Assembly (NCBI RefSeq): GCF_003001935.1
Contig: NZ_PVNG01000015.1
Coordinates: 124,001-188,000, forward strand
From: Nonomuraea fuscirosea
Lineage (GTDB): Bacteria; Actinomycetota; Actinomycetes; Streptosporangiales; Streptosporangiaceae
Length of the DNA stretch: 64,000 nt
Direction of reading: 5' to 3'
Positions within the stretch are counted from its first letter, which is position 1; each line of letters opens with the position of its first letter. The translations under genes were made by a program, and so were the position numbers. A model generated the notes under the pieces. It did not search any database. It was not told the DNA's origin and saw only the letters and a list, made by a program, of their open reading frames with translations. Positions 38,818 to 47,139 of the stretch are shown here, piece by piece.

Positions 38818-39650
38818 ACGACGCCGCCGAGGATGACGGCCGCGGCCATCAACCGCCGCCGTACGTCGCCCTCGGCCAGCAGCCGCCCCCCGAGCAGGAC
38901 CGCGATCAGCACGCTGACCTCACGGGCCGGCGCCACCACGCTGACCGGCGCCATCGTGAACGCGAACAGGATCAGCAGGTACGACAGGAAGATCAGCACC
39001 GCCGCCCCCAGCACCCGGTACCGGTGCTCCCGCCAGACCGGCCGGATCAGGGCCCGCCGGGCGCCGAGCACGAAGGGCGTGAGCGCCAGCGCCCGCCCCA
39101 CCTCGCCGAGGTAGTTGAGCATGATCGGCGCCACCGCGAACGCGCTCACCACCCGCGAGTCCCACACCGTGTACGCGGCGATGAACACCCCCACGACCAG
39201 CCCGGGCACCAGCCCCTTGAGCTCCGCGTGCCCGCCGCTCATCAGGAACACCCCGGCCCCGATCAGCACGATCCCGGCGATGTTGGCCACCGACGGGCGC
39301 TCGCCCAGAAACAACACCGCGACCAGGGAGGCCAGCAGCGGCCCCGTGCCCCGGGCGACCGGGTAGACGAGTGACAGGTCGCCGCGGCCGTACCCGCGCT
39401 GGAGCAGCACGAAGTAGCCGAGGTGCAGCGTGGCGCTGCCGCCCGCCACCGCGAGGTCTTTCAGAGTGACGGGAGTGCCCGTGACCAGGAGGAACCCGGC
39501 GAACAACGGGCTCCAGACGACGGCCGCCGCGACGGCGACGAGCCAGAGGAAGACCGCTCCGTCGGCCTGGGCGGCCCGTTTGCTCAGCAGATTCCAGGTG
39601 GCGTGGGAGACGGCGGCGGTCATGACGAGGACGAGTGCCCATGGGCTCAC
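38799..39650 (-). CDS. EamA-type (DMT family) transporter
   Basis: 283 residues from GTG 39650 (AGGGAG 8 bases upstream). Ten hydrophobic helices: ALVLVMTAAVSHATWNLLSKRA at the start, PVARGTGPLLASLVAVLFLGERPS in the first repeat, and VVAPAREVSVLIAVLLGGRLLAEGD in the second. Distinct from the other EamA gene upstream. Probable exporter of small metabolites. Confidence 0.9.
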   Translation of the reverse strand: MSPWALVLVMTAAVSHATWNLLSKRAAQADGAVFLWLVAVAAAVVWSPLFAGFLLVTGTPVTLKDLAVAGGSATLHLGYFVLLQRGYGRGDLSLVYPVARGTGPLLASLVAVLFLGERPSVANIAGIVLIGAGVFLMSGGHAELKGLVPGLVVGVFIAAYTVWDSRVVSAFAVAPIMLNYLGEVGRALALTPFVLGARRALIRPVWREHRYRVLGAAVLIFLSYLLILFAFTMAPVSVVAPAREVSVLIAVLLGGRLLAEGDVRRRLMAAAVILGGVVAIALS

Positions 39651-39741
39651 GCGGGAGGCTCCCTTCCGGCCCGACTTTACCGCGCGCGCCCCGCGAGGCC
39701 CTGGCGGCACGGTCCTGCCGAGCGGATAGGCTGGGCCCACC

Positions 39742-40380
39742 ATGGCTGAAACCACCGTCGTCCACCTGCTGCGCCACGGTGAGGTGCACAATCCCGGGGG
39801 CGTCCTCTACGGCAGGCTGCCCGGCTACCACCTGTCGGAGACGGGCCGGCTCATGGCCGAGACGGTCGCCAAGGCGGTCGGCGGCCGTGACATCGTCGCC
39901 CTCTACAGCTCACCGCTGGAGCGCGCGCGGGAGACGGCGGCTCCGCTCGCCGCGAAACTCGGCATCGAGGTCGTCCAGGACGAGCGGCTGATCGAGGCGG
40001 GCAACCTGCTGGAGGGGCGGGTGCTGGGCCAGGGACTGGCCGTGCTGCGCAACCCGCGCAACTATCGCTATTTCTGGAATCCGATGCGTCCGTCCTGGGG
40101 CGAGCCCTATCCGGTCATCGTCCAGCGGATGAAGTCGATCATCGACGAGGCGCGGGCGGCTGCGCGCGGCCACGAGACGGTGCTGGTCAGCCACCAGCTG
40201 CCGATCTGGGCGATCAGGTCGGCCGCGGAGGGCCGCAGGCTGTGGCACGACCCCCGCCGCCGGCAGTGCGCGCTGGCCAGCCTCACGACGCTCACGTTCG
40301 ACGGCGATCGTCTGGTCAGCATCGGTTACAGCGAGCCGGCCGGAGGCCTGGAGACGGGACCCACCGTCCCCGGCGCCTGA
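39742..40380 (+). CDS. Histidine phosphatase (phosphoglycerate mutase-like)
   Basis: 212 residues. RHG motif LLRHGEVHNPGG, Arg in SSPLERARETA, and second His in VLVSHQLPIW. A broad phosphatase family; substrate unknown. It lies just upstream of the cytochrome c assembly genes. Its 3' end with the stop codon is duplicated downstream. Confidence 0.9.
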   Translation: MAETTVVHLLRHGEVHNPGGVLYGRLPGYHLSETGRLMAETVAKAVGGRDIVALYSSPLERARETAAPLAAKLGIEVVQDERLIEAGNLLEGRVLGQGLAVLRNPRNYRYFWNPMRPSWGEPYPVIVQRMKSIIDEARAAARGHETVLVSHQLPIWAIRSAAEGRRLWHDPRRRQCALASLTTLTFDGDRLVSIGYSEPAGGLETGPTVPGA

Positions 40381-40445
40381 TGTCCCGGGCGAAGAGCCCG
40401 GCGAGACGGGCCCGCCGTCCCCGGGGCCTGATGTCCGGGGCGGAA
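40351..40445. repeat. 52-bp-period duplication spanning a stop codon
   Basis: Two copies beginning GAGACGGG at 40351 and 40403, each about 43 bases with few mismatches and one indel, both containing CCGTCCCCGG and GCCTGATGTCC. The first holds the TGA stop (40378-40380) of the histidine phosphatase gene. Confidence 0.88.
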
Positions 40446-40451
40446 GGACGC

Positions 40452-40478
40452 ACCGGTAGAGTTGCAAGCTCTACCGGT
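40452..40478. promoter_or_regulatory. Inverted repeat upstream of cytochrome c assembly operon
   Basis: ACCGGTAGAG-N7-CTCTACCGGT, perfect 10-bp arms, about 25 bases before the TlpA start. It may be an operator or a terminator of the preceding gene; the closeness to the start favours an operator. Confidence 0.55.
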
Positions 40479-40502
40479 TGTAGTACAAGGAGATCTTCCT
40501 CC

Positions 40503-41078
40503 GTGCGCGCCAAGTCCATCTCCCTCCTTCTCCTGGCCCCCCTGGCCCTTCTGGCCGCCGGCTGCGCGGGCGCCCAGGGCGGTCAGCCCGCGGCCGGTGA
40601 CACCCGGTTCGTCGCGGGCGACGGGAAGATGCAGGTGTTCGAGGCGAGCGAGCGCAAGACCGCGCCCGCGATCGAGGGGCCGACCCTCGACGGCGGCACC
40701 GCCTCGCTGGCCGCGCACAAGGGCAAGGTCGTGGTGCTCAACTTCTGGGCGTCCTGGTGCGGCCCGTGCCGGGCCGAGGCGCCGGTGCTCAAGGAGGTCG
40801 CGGCCAAGACCAAGGCCGGCGGCGTCGAGTTCCTCGGCGTCGACTTCAAGGACCGCCAGGCCGACGCGAAGGCGTTCGAGCGCACCGAGCAGACCGGCTA
40901 CCCCCACCTCTTCGACCAGCCGGGCAAGGTCGCGCTGGCCTTCCAGGGCACGGTGCCGCCCGCGGCCATCCCGTCCACGCTGATCATCGACAAGCAGGGC
41001 AGGATCGCGGCCAGGGCGCTGGGCGCGGTCAAGTACACCGACCTGATGAACGCGGTGACCAAGGTGCGCGATGAGTGA
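40503..41078 (+). CDS. TlpA/ResA-like thiol-disulfide lipoprotein
   Basis: 191 residues from GTG 40503 (AAGGAG upstream). Lipobox LLAAGC, then a thioredoxin-fold domain with WASWCGPCRAEAP (CxxC) and cis-Pro in AAIPSTLIID. It keeps apocytochrome c haem-binding cysteines reduced, outside the membrane. It overlaps ccdA by 8 bases, in the type II cytochrome c maturation operon. Confidence 0.92.
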   Translation: MRAKSISLLLLAPLALLAAGCAGAQGGQPAAGDTRFVAGDGKMQVFEASERKTAPAIEGPTLDGGTASLAAHKGKVVVLNFWASWCGPCRAEAPVLKEVAAKTKAGGVEFLGVDFKDRQADAKAFERTEQTGYPHLFDQPGKVALAFQGTVPPAAIPSTLIIDKQGRIAARALGAVKYTDLMNAVTKVRDE

Positions 41079-41793
41079 TGTCGTCGCCTCGGGCTCGCTG
41101 CTGCTGGCCGTGCCCATCGCGGTGCTGGCCGGCGTGGTCTCGTTCCTGTCGCCGTGCGTGCTGCCGCTGGTCCCCGGCTACCTGTCGTACGTGACCGGCA
41201 TGAGCGCCGACCCCAGGCGGGGGCGGCTGGTGCTGGGGACGGCGCTGTTCGTGGCCGGGTTCGGGCTGGTGTTCGTGCTCAGCGGGGCGCTGTTCGGCGG
41301 GCTCGGGTCCATGATGCTGGGCAACGCGGAGATCATCACGCGCGTGCTCGGCGTGCTGACCATCGGGCTCGGGCTCGCCTTCCTCGGCGTGCTGCCCGGC
41401 CTGATGCGCGACGTGCGCATCCACCGCCTGCCCGCCGCGGGACTGGCCGGCGCGCCGCTGCTCGGGGTGGTGTTCGGGCTCGGCTGGACGCCGTGCATCG
41501 GGCCGACGCTGGCCGTCGTGCTGACGCTCGGGCTCAACGAGGGCAGCGCAGGACGCGGCGCGCTCCTGGCCGTCGCGTACGCCCTGGGCCTCGGCCTGCC
41601 GTTCATCGGCGCGGCGCTGGCCTACAGCCGGGCCCTGCGCACGTTCCGTGCCATCCGCAAGCACTCGCGCCTGATCACCAGGATCGGCGGCGGCATGATG
41701 GTGGCCGTCGGCGTGCTGCTCGTGACCGGGCTCTGGGGAGAGATGATCGCGGCCATGCAGGGCCTGATCGGCGCGTTCGAGCCGGTGATCTGA
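41071..41793 (+). CDS. ccdA: Cytochrome c biogenesis protein CcdA
   Basis: 240 residues, six or seven membrane helices. Two redox cysteines: SFLSPCVLPLVPGYLS and GLGWTPCIGPTLA. It carries reducing equivalents from cytoplasmic thioredoxin to the TlpA-like protein outside. It overlaps the resB start by 1 base (TGATG). Confidence 0.95.
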   Translation: MSDVVASGSLLLAVPIAVLAGVVSFLSPCVLPLVPGYLSYVTGMSADPRRGRLVLGTALFVAGFGLVFVLSGALFGGLGSMMLGNAEIITRVLGVLTIGLGLAFLGVLPGLMRDVRIHRLPAAGLAGAPLLGVVFGLGWTPCIGPTLAVVLTLGLNEGSAGRGALLAVAYALGLGLPFIGAALAYSRALRTFRAIRKHSRLITRIGGGMMVAVGVLLVTGLWGEMIAAMQGLIGAFEPVI

Positions 41794-43367
41794 TGAGCGT
41801 CGAAGAGCTGGAGCGCAAGCGGGCACCCGAGCGGGCCTCGTTCGGGCCCGTGGCCTGGGCGCGCTGGGTGTGGCGCACGCTCACCTCGATGAAGACGGCC
41901 CTCATCCTGCTGTTCCTGCTCGCGCTCGGCTCGGTGCCCGGCTCGCTGGTGCCGCAGCGCGGTGTCGAGCCCGACAAGGTCGCCCGGCTCTACGAGCAGA
42001 GCCCGGCGCTGGCCGCCTGGTACGACCGGTTCCAGCTCTTCGAGGTCTTCACCTCGGTCTGGTTCGCCGCCATCTACCTGCTGCTGTTCACCTCGCTGAT
42101 CGGCTGCGTCATCCCGCGTACCGCGACCTACGTGCGCGAGCTGCGCCGCAAGCCGCCCGCCGCGCCGAAGAACCTGTCCAGGCTGCCCCACACCGCCGCG
42201 TTCGAGACCGGCCTGGACGACGGGCCGGCGGTCGAGCAGGCCGCGCGGCGGCTGCGCAGGCTGCGCTTCCGCGTCGTGACGGGCGACGGCTGGGTGTCGG
42301 CCGAGAAGGGCTACCTGCGCGAGACCGGCAACCTGTTCTTCCACGTCGCCCTGCTCGGCATCCTGCTCGCCATCGCGGGCGGCTCGCTCTACGGCTACCG
42401 GGGCAACGTGCTGGTCGTCGAGGGCGACGGCTTCGCCAACACCGTGGCCGCCTACGACCGGTTCTTCCCGGGCAGCCAGGTCTCGGCGGAGTCGCTGGAG
42501 CCGTTCTCCTTCCAGCTCCAGGACTTCAAGGTGGCCTACCAGGTCACCGACGACAAGCGCGGGCAGGCGCTCGACTACAGCGCCCACCTCAAGGTCAACG
42601 ACTCGCCGCAGGCGCCGGCCCGCGACTACGACCTCAAGGTCAACGATCCGCTGGAGATCGACGGCACGCAGACGTACCTGATCGGCAACGGCTACGCGCC
42701 CGTGTTCAAGGTGACCGACGGCAAGGGGCAGGTGGCCTTCGAGGGGCCCGTGGCCTGCCTGATCGAGGACAAGGCCACGATGACCTCGGGCTGCGTGGTC
42801 AAGGTGCCCGACGCGCAGCCGTCGCAGCTGGGGTTCCTGCTGCGGTTCCTGCCGACCAGCGTGCCGCTGACCGACGGCAACCACGCCTCCGCCTTCCCCG
42901 GCGAGCTCAACCCGGAGGTGCAGGTGCTCGGCGCCTTCTCCGGCGATCTGGGCGTCCGCTCGGGCAAGCCGCAGTCGGTCTACGAGCTGGCCGAGCCCGA
43001 GGTGCTGAAGAAGCTCAAGCCGGTGCTCATGGGCACCGACATGCCCAAGCCGCTGGCCGTGGGGCAGTCGGTCGATCTGCCCGGCGGGCTGGGCAAGCTC
43101 GAGTACATCGGCGTCAAGGAGTGGATCACGCTCCAGATGGCCTACGACCCGGGCCGCATGCCCGCGTTGCTCGCCGCCGGCACGGCCGTCGTCGCCATCG
43201 CGCTCTCGCTCATGATCCGCCGCCGCCGGGTGTTCGTCCGGATCGCGGGCGGCCGGGCCGAGGTGGGCGGCCTGACCCGTACGGAAGGGTCCGCGACGGG
43301 CTTCGCCGAGGAGTTCGCCGAAATCGTCAAGGTTCTATCAGCAGCAGGAGACAAGGATGTCCGCTGA
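41793..43367 (+). CDS. resB: Cytochrome c biogenesis protein ResB
   Basis: 524 residues. Membrane helices at about 30-50, 75-95, 175-195 and 460-480, with large extracytoplasmic region between. N-terminal motif TLTSMKTALILLFLLALGSVPGSLVPQR is typical. It forms the haem-ligation complex with CcsB (CcsA). It overlaps ccsB by 11 bases. Confidence 0.94.
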   Translation: MSVEELERKRAPERASFGPVAWARWVWRTLTSMKTALILLFLLALGSVPGSLVPQRGVEPDKVARLYEQSPALAAWYDRFQLFEVFTSVWFAAIYLLLFTSLIGCVIPRTATYVRELRRKPPAAPKNLSRLPHTAAFETGLDDGPAVEQAARRLRRLRFRVVTGDGWVSAEKGYLRETGNLFFHVALLGILLAIAGGSLYGYRGNVLVVEGDGFANTVAAYDRFFPGSQVSAESLEPFSFQLQDFKVAYQVTDDKRGQALDYSAHLKVNDSPQAPARDYDLKVNDPLEIDGTQTYLIGNGYAPVFKVTDGKGQVAFEGPVACLIEDKATMTSGCVVKVPDAQPSQLGFLLRFLPTSVPLTDGNHASAFPGELNPEVQVLGAFSGDLGVRSGKPQSVYELAEPEVLKKLKPVLMGTDMPKPLAVGQSVDLPGGLGKLEYIGVKEWITLQMAYDPGRMPALLAAGTAVVAIALSLMIRRRRVFVRIAGGRAEVGGLTRTEGSATGFAEEFAEIVKVLSAAGDKDVR

Positions 43368-44427
43368 GCGACTCGCCGAGCTGAGCGACCTTTTCGTCGT
43401 CGCAGCCGTCTTGCTCTACGTCGTCGCCATGGTCGGTTTCGCCGTCGATCTCGCCTTCGGCCGGACCCGCCTCGACCGGGCCACCGACCGGGCCACCGAC
43501 CGGGCCACCGATCGGGCCGCCGATGGGGAGCCGGTCGAGGCCAGGCGGCCGGTCGCGGTCGGAGCCGCCGTGCGGGACGGTGAGTCGTCCGCCACGTCCG
43601 AGCCGGCCTCGGTCACGTCCGAAGCCTCCGTGGCGGCGGGAGCCGGGGCCGCTGAGGCGGGCGCGGGGGCCGTCGGGACGGCGAGCGGGCCGACGGCGCC
43701 GAACGTGCCCGCGCGGGCCGGGACGGTGGCTCTGGCGCTCGCCTGGCTCGGCTGGGCCGCCAACTTCGGCGCCCTCGTCACCCGCGGCCTGGCCGCGGAC
43801 CGGTGGCCGTGGGGCAACATGTACGAGTTCGTGGTCGCGATCTGCTTCGCCGCCGTGACCGCGTTCCTCGTCACCCAGATCCGGCACAACGTGCGCTTCC
43901 TGGGCGCGTTCGTCATGGTCACCGCCGCGCTCGGCCTCGGGCTGGCGGTCAAGGTGTTCTACACGGTCGCGGGGCCGGTGGTGCCGGCGCTGGACTCGTA
44001 CTGGATCGCCATCCACGTCACCGCGGCCATCATCGCCACCGGCCTGATGACGATGGCCGGGGTGTCCGGCATCCTCTACCTGGTGCGCGGCGACGGCGCG
44101 TCACGCCTGCCGGCCCGCGCGGACCTGGAGCGGGTGGCGCACCGGGCGATCGTGTTCGCCTTCCCGCTGTGGACGTTCGCCGTCATCGCGGGCGCGCTGT
44201 GGGCGGACCGGGCGTGGGGCCGCTACTGGGGCTGGGATCCCAAGGAGGTGTGGGCCTTCATCACCTGGGTGGCCTACGCCGCCTACCTGCACGCCAAGGC
44301 GACGGCCGGATGGAAGGGCAGGGCCGCCACGATCGTGCAGCTCGTGGCGTTCGGCTGCCTGATGTTCAACCTGATCGGCGTCAACATCTTCATCGACGGC
44401 CTGCACAGCTACGCCGACGTCGACTGA
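43357..44427 (+). CDS. ccsB: Cytochrome c assembly protein CcsB (CcsA family)
   Basis: 356 residues. Multiple membrane helices and the haem-binding WWD segment WGRYWGWDPKEVWAFITW, plus conserved His residues. It exports haem and attaches it to CxxCH of apocytochromes together with ResB. The loop after the first helix contains four DRAT/DRAA repeats coded by a 12-bp tandem repeat, then an Ala/Glu-rich disordered stretch up to about residue 120. Confidence 0.95.
   Translation: MSAERLAELSDLFVVAAVLLYVVAMVGFAVDLAFGRTRLDRATDRATDRATDRAADGEPVEARRPVAVGAAVRDGESSATSEPASVTSEASVAAGAGAAEAGAGAVGTASGPTAPNVPARAGTVALALAWLGWAANFGALVTRGLAADRWPWGNMYEFVVAICFAAVTAFLVTQIRHNVRFLGAFVMVTAALGLGLAVKVFYTVAGPVVPALDSYWIAIHVTAAIIATGLMTMAGVSGILYLVRGDGASRLPARADLERVAHRAIVFAFPLWTFAVIAGALWADRAWGRYWGWDPKEVWAFITWVAYAAYLHAKATAGWKGRAATIVQLVAFGCLMFNLIGVNIFIDGLHSYADVD
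43474..43521 (+). repeat. In-frame 12-bp repeat within ccsB
   Basis: Four units of GACCGGGCCACC (43474-43485, 43486-43497, 43498-43509, and the variant GATCGGGCCGCC 43510-43521), coding DRAT DRAT DRAT DRAA in the loop after the first membrane helix. Confidence 0.95.
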
Positions 44428-44488
44428 CGGCGATGACGGCGTGAGCGCCTCGGCCAGGGTCCATGCCGTCGGCTGTTAGGTTCCCGGC

Positions 44489-44998
44489 ATGAGAACAGTG
44501 CCGTTCACCGGTGGTGAGAAGGAAAGTCTCCAGGCCAGCATGGACCGTCATCGCGACGCCGTGCTGTGGAAGGTCGAGGGCCTGGACGACGAGGCGCTCC
44601 GACGCCCCATGACCCCGTCGGGGACGAACCTGCTGGGCCTGGTCAAGCATCTGGCGGCCGTCGAGTACTGGTGGTTCGCCGACACGTTCGGGCAGGAGCA
44701 CGAGGAGCTTCCGTTCGACGACGATGACGAGAACGCCGATCTGCGCGTCGATGCCGGCGAGAGCACGGCCGAGGTCCTCGCCTTCTACGCCCGCGCCCGC
44801 GCGTCGTCGGACGAGGTCATCGGGAAGTTCGGCCTCGAGGATCTCGGCAGGAACGAGCGCGGTGAGAAGGTGACGCTGCGCTGGGTGCTCATCCACATGA
44901 TCGAGGAGACGGCCCGGCACGCCGGTCACATGGACATCGTGCGTGAGCTCATCGACGGCGCGAGCGGCGACCATCGGCGGGCCCGGTCACAGCACTAG
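44489..44998 (+). CDS. DinB family protein (DUF664)
   Basis: 169 residues, four-helix DinB fold: MDRHRDAVLWKVEGLDDEALRRPMTPSG, LGLVKHLAAVEYWWFAD, and WVLIHMIEETARHAGHMDIVREL with the conserved His residues that could bind a metal (H in LVKHLA; HMIEET; RHAGH). Possible mycothiol-dependent or metal-dependent enzyme. Its 3' end overlaps the converging small membrane protein gene by 4 bases. Confidence 0.88.
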   Translation: MRTVPFTGGEKESLQASMDRHRDAVLWKVEGLDDEALRRPMTPSGTNLLGLVKHLAAVEYWWFADTFGQEHEELPFDDDDENADLRVDAGESTAEVLAFYARARASSDEVIGKFGLEDLGRNERGEKVTLRWVLIHMIEETARHAGHMDIVRELIDGASGDHRRARSQH

Positions 44999-45288
44999 CT
45001 CACGTCGTCGCCGCGCATGCGGCGGTCGAGGTCGCGCAGGAAGTCGGGGTCGTCATCCGGCCCCTTCGGCATGCCGGGCCCCGGGGGCACGGGCCAGGCC
45101 GCGTGCGGGGCGCGCGGACGGCCGCGGACCATCCACACCACGCCGCCGAGCAGAGGGATGACTACGACGATGAGGATCCACAGTGCCTTTGGTACGTTCC
45201 TAACCTCGTCTTCGGGCGTGGTGACCACGTCGAAAAGCGAGAAGAGCCAGAAGACCAGCAGCGCCAGGCCAATCAGAACAACTGCCAT
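44995..45288 (-). CDS. Small membrane protein (PLD nuclease N-terminal-like domain)
   Basis: 97 residues. Two hydrophobic helices (VVLIGLALLVFWLFSLFDVV and ALWILIVVVIPLLGGVVWMV), joined by TTPEDEVRNVPK, then RGRPR and a Pro/Asp-rich tail. It matches the PLDc_N membrane module found alone in many actinobacteria. Start at ATG 45288; ATG 45306 is possible. Confidence 0.82.
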   Translation of the reverse strand: MAVVLIGLALLVFWLFSLFDVVTTPEDEVRNVPKALWILIVVVIPLLGGVVWMVRGRPRAPHAAWPVPPGPGMPKGPDDDPDFLRDLDRRMRGDDVS

Positions 45289-45445
45289 GCCCGAACTGTA
45301 AGCCATCGCACGACCTGATCGTGCTGCCCGATGTCCCATATCGGGTGACTAGCGGAAGATCCGCGTCGTACGGTGGAAACGGATGTGGCGGTGTCCACGG
45401 AGGTCCGAGAGGCCGGGTGGGCATCCACGGGCGTTGAGAGGTGCG

Positions 45446-46615
45446 ATGGCCTTTTCTGCGGACAGGAGTCCGGGCGACAAAGGTCGGCATCGGCGCGGCC
45501 GCTGGTGGCGGCGCGGTTCCTACCTCTTCTCCCGCCGCGCCGAGGCCCCGCCCGACGCCCAGCGCTCCTTCTGGTCGAGGACCCGTGAGCGGCGCCAGGA
45601 GGCCAAGGCCGCCGCGCGGCGCGAGGCGGCGGCGGGGCGTCCCGGCGCGGGCCCGCCCGATCGGTCCGGCTGGCCCGGCGGCGAACGCGCCGAGCGGGTG
45701 GCCTGGCCCGGCGAGCACGAGCGGGCGTCCGGCGCCGGCGGGCGGGAGAGGGCGAGGTGGCCCGGCGGCGACGAGCGTGAGCGGATGACGTGGCCGGGTG
45801 GCGAGCGTGACCGGATGACGTGGCCGGGCGGCGAGGCCCCCGGGTCGTGGGAAAGGCGTCATGAGATGAGCCGGGACGGATTCACGCTGCGCGAACGCGG
45901 CGAGCGGCTGCCGGCCGCCGTCATGATCGACCGTCCCCGCTACACCTGGTACGACTTCGAGCTGGCCGACCAGCCGCTCAGGGCCCAGCCCAACCGCCCC
46001 GACGCGCCCTCGCTCGGCGACGGCCTGCGTCACTGCGGCAAGCTGGAGACGATTTTGCACCGCCAGTGGGACGCCAGGCGGAGCCGGCCGCCGGTGGACG
46101 TCATCCGCGCCGTGGAGAGCCTGGCCAGGCTGCCGGAGCGGCTGAAGGAGCTGCTCGCGGAGGGCCTGGAGGGCATCTACGTCGGCCCCGGCGGTGTTCC
46201 CGACCTCGACGACATGGGTTACTTACGCGGCGCCCCGCTCCCGTCGGGCCGCGCGACCTGGGACATCTGCGCGGGCGCGTACGGCGACCGCAAGATCGTC
46301 GTGGGCGACCGCCCCTCACCCACACCCGACGTGATGATGCACGAGGTGGGCCACGCGATCGACGACATCGACTCGGCCCACGGCGACTGGGTGTCCGACT
46401 CGCCGGAGTTCGTGCGGCTCTACGAGGCGGCCGTCCCGCTGTTGGCCTCGACGTTCCACCGTCAGGGCGGCGGGCTGGGCCGCAAGGAGTTCTTCGCCGA
46501 CGCCTTCGCCGCCATCGCCTCCCGCCAGCGCCCGGCCCTCGTCGACATGCTCGGCGGCGACACGCGCATGGCGCTCGACATCATGCTGTTCTTCAACCGG
46601 CGCTACGGAATCTAG
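45446..46615 (+). CDS. Putative ATLF-type zinc metalloprotease, toxin-like
   Basis: 389 residues. N-terminal 60 residues are Arg-rich. Residues about 75-132 contain repeats of WPGG(E/D)RxR. The C-terminal half resembles the anthrax lethal factor-like (ATLF) domain: zinc motif HEVGH (His299, Glu300, His303) in PDVMMHEVGHAIDDID, and the downstream Glu348 in GRKEFFADAFA. No signal peptide. A C-terminal catalytic domain after a repeat linker, plus a small gene 10 bases downstream, resembles a polymorphic toxin, but a cellular role is also possible. GAGAGG precedes ATG 45446. Confidence 0.72.
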   Translation: MAFSADRSPGDKGRHRRGRWWRRGSYLFSRRAEAPPDAQRSFWSRTRERRQEAKAAARREAAAGRPGAGPPDRSGWPGGERAERVAWPGEHERASGAGGRERARWPGGDERERMTWPGGERDRMTWPGGEAPGSWERRHEMSRDGFTLRERGERLPAAVMIDRPRYTWYDFELADQPLRAQPNRPDAPSLGDGLRHCGKLETILHRQWDARRSRPPVDVIRAVESLARLPERLKELLAEGLEGIYVGPGGVPDLDDMGYLRGAPLPSGRATWDICAGAYGDRKIVVGDRPSPTPDVMMHEVGHAIDDIDSAHGDWVSDSPEFVRLYEAAVPLLASTFHRQGGGLGRKEFFADAFAAIASRQRPALVDMLGGDTRMALDIMLFFNRRYGI

Positions 46616-46625
46616 GTGATCGGCG

Positions 46626-46868
46626 ATGTACGTCATCCGGCTCGCGGACGGGACACTGCGCGTGCCGCAGAGCCTGTCCAGCGAAGACGGGCGTCTGATC
46701 GGCAACGCGTACGTGGACGTGCAACCCGGTGACCCCGACTACGAGCAGTGGCTGCCGGAGTCGCTGACCGAGGAGGAGGCGGAGCTGCGCCGCCGTCGCT
46801 GGGAAGAGGAGAACGACGAGCTGGAGCGCGAGTTCCTGGCCTTCAAGGCCCAGCAGGAGGATGCCTGA
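46626..46868 (+). CDS. Small acidic protein, possible partner of the ATLF protease
   Basis: 80 residues. A beta-rich N-terminus (MYVIRLADGTLRVPQSLS) and an acidic, helical C-terminal half (LTEEEAELRRRRWEEENDELEREFLAF) that could form a coiled coil. Begins 10 bases after the protease stop with AGGTGA upstream, so likely cotranscribed. Not recognised; could be an immunity protein, an adaptor or an unrelated small protein. Confidence 0.7.
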   Translation: MYVIRLADGTLRVPQSLSSEDGRLIGNAYVDVQPGDPDYEQWLPESLTEEEAELRRRRWEEENDELEREFLAFKAQQEDA

Positions 46869-46892
46869 GCCGGCGGCGCGAGGCACGTCCGG

Positions 46893-46976
46893 GCGGGGGA
46901 CAGGACGGAGTATCGGTCGCTGTCCGAGCGGGGGACAGGACGGATGACCGGTCGCTGCCTGGGCGGGGAGAATGGG
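46893..46976. repeat. 35-bp tandem repeat after the small acidic gene
   Basis: About 2.4 copies starting at 46893, 46928 and 46963. The unit starts GCGGGGGACAGGACGGA, has a variable middle and ends CGGTCGCTG. It begins 25 bases after the stop codon, so it does not span it. Confidence 0.9.
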
Positions 46977-47069
46977 CAGGCGCCAGCCACGGTCGGCGGT
47001 TGGCGCCGCCCCGTGCTCGCCGTACGGAAGTGTGGCCGGAAAGCACGCCGAACAGTGGGTCCCGCCAGC

Positions 47070-47125
47070 GGTGATCCTGGTGGCAGTGGTCGCCGTTGAA
47101 CGACGGGCCACCGTGCAGGATCACC
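47070..47125 (-). terminator. Inverted repeat beyond the bldC end
   Basis: GGTGATCCTG pairing with CAGGATCACC, 10-bp perfect arms with a 36-base interior. It lies 15 bases past the bldC stop on the minus strand. A terminator with an internal fold is possible; a protein-binding site is an alternative. Confidence 0.4.
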
Positions 47126-47139
47126 GACTTGACGGAACG

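Larger units (their letters stand above)
46869..47139. other. Region between small acidic gene and bldC
   Basis: 271 bases between two converging genes. No supported gene. It holds the 35-bp tandem repeat at 46893-46976 and an inverted repeat at 47070-47125. Confidence 0.55.

Noticed and set aside
46893..46976. 35-bp repeats that might be taken for a CRISPR array
   Set aside because: Direct tandem copies without unique spacers and with internal drift; no cas genes near.
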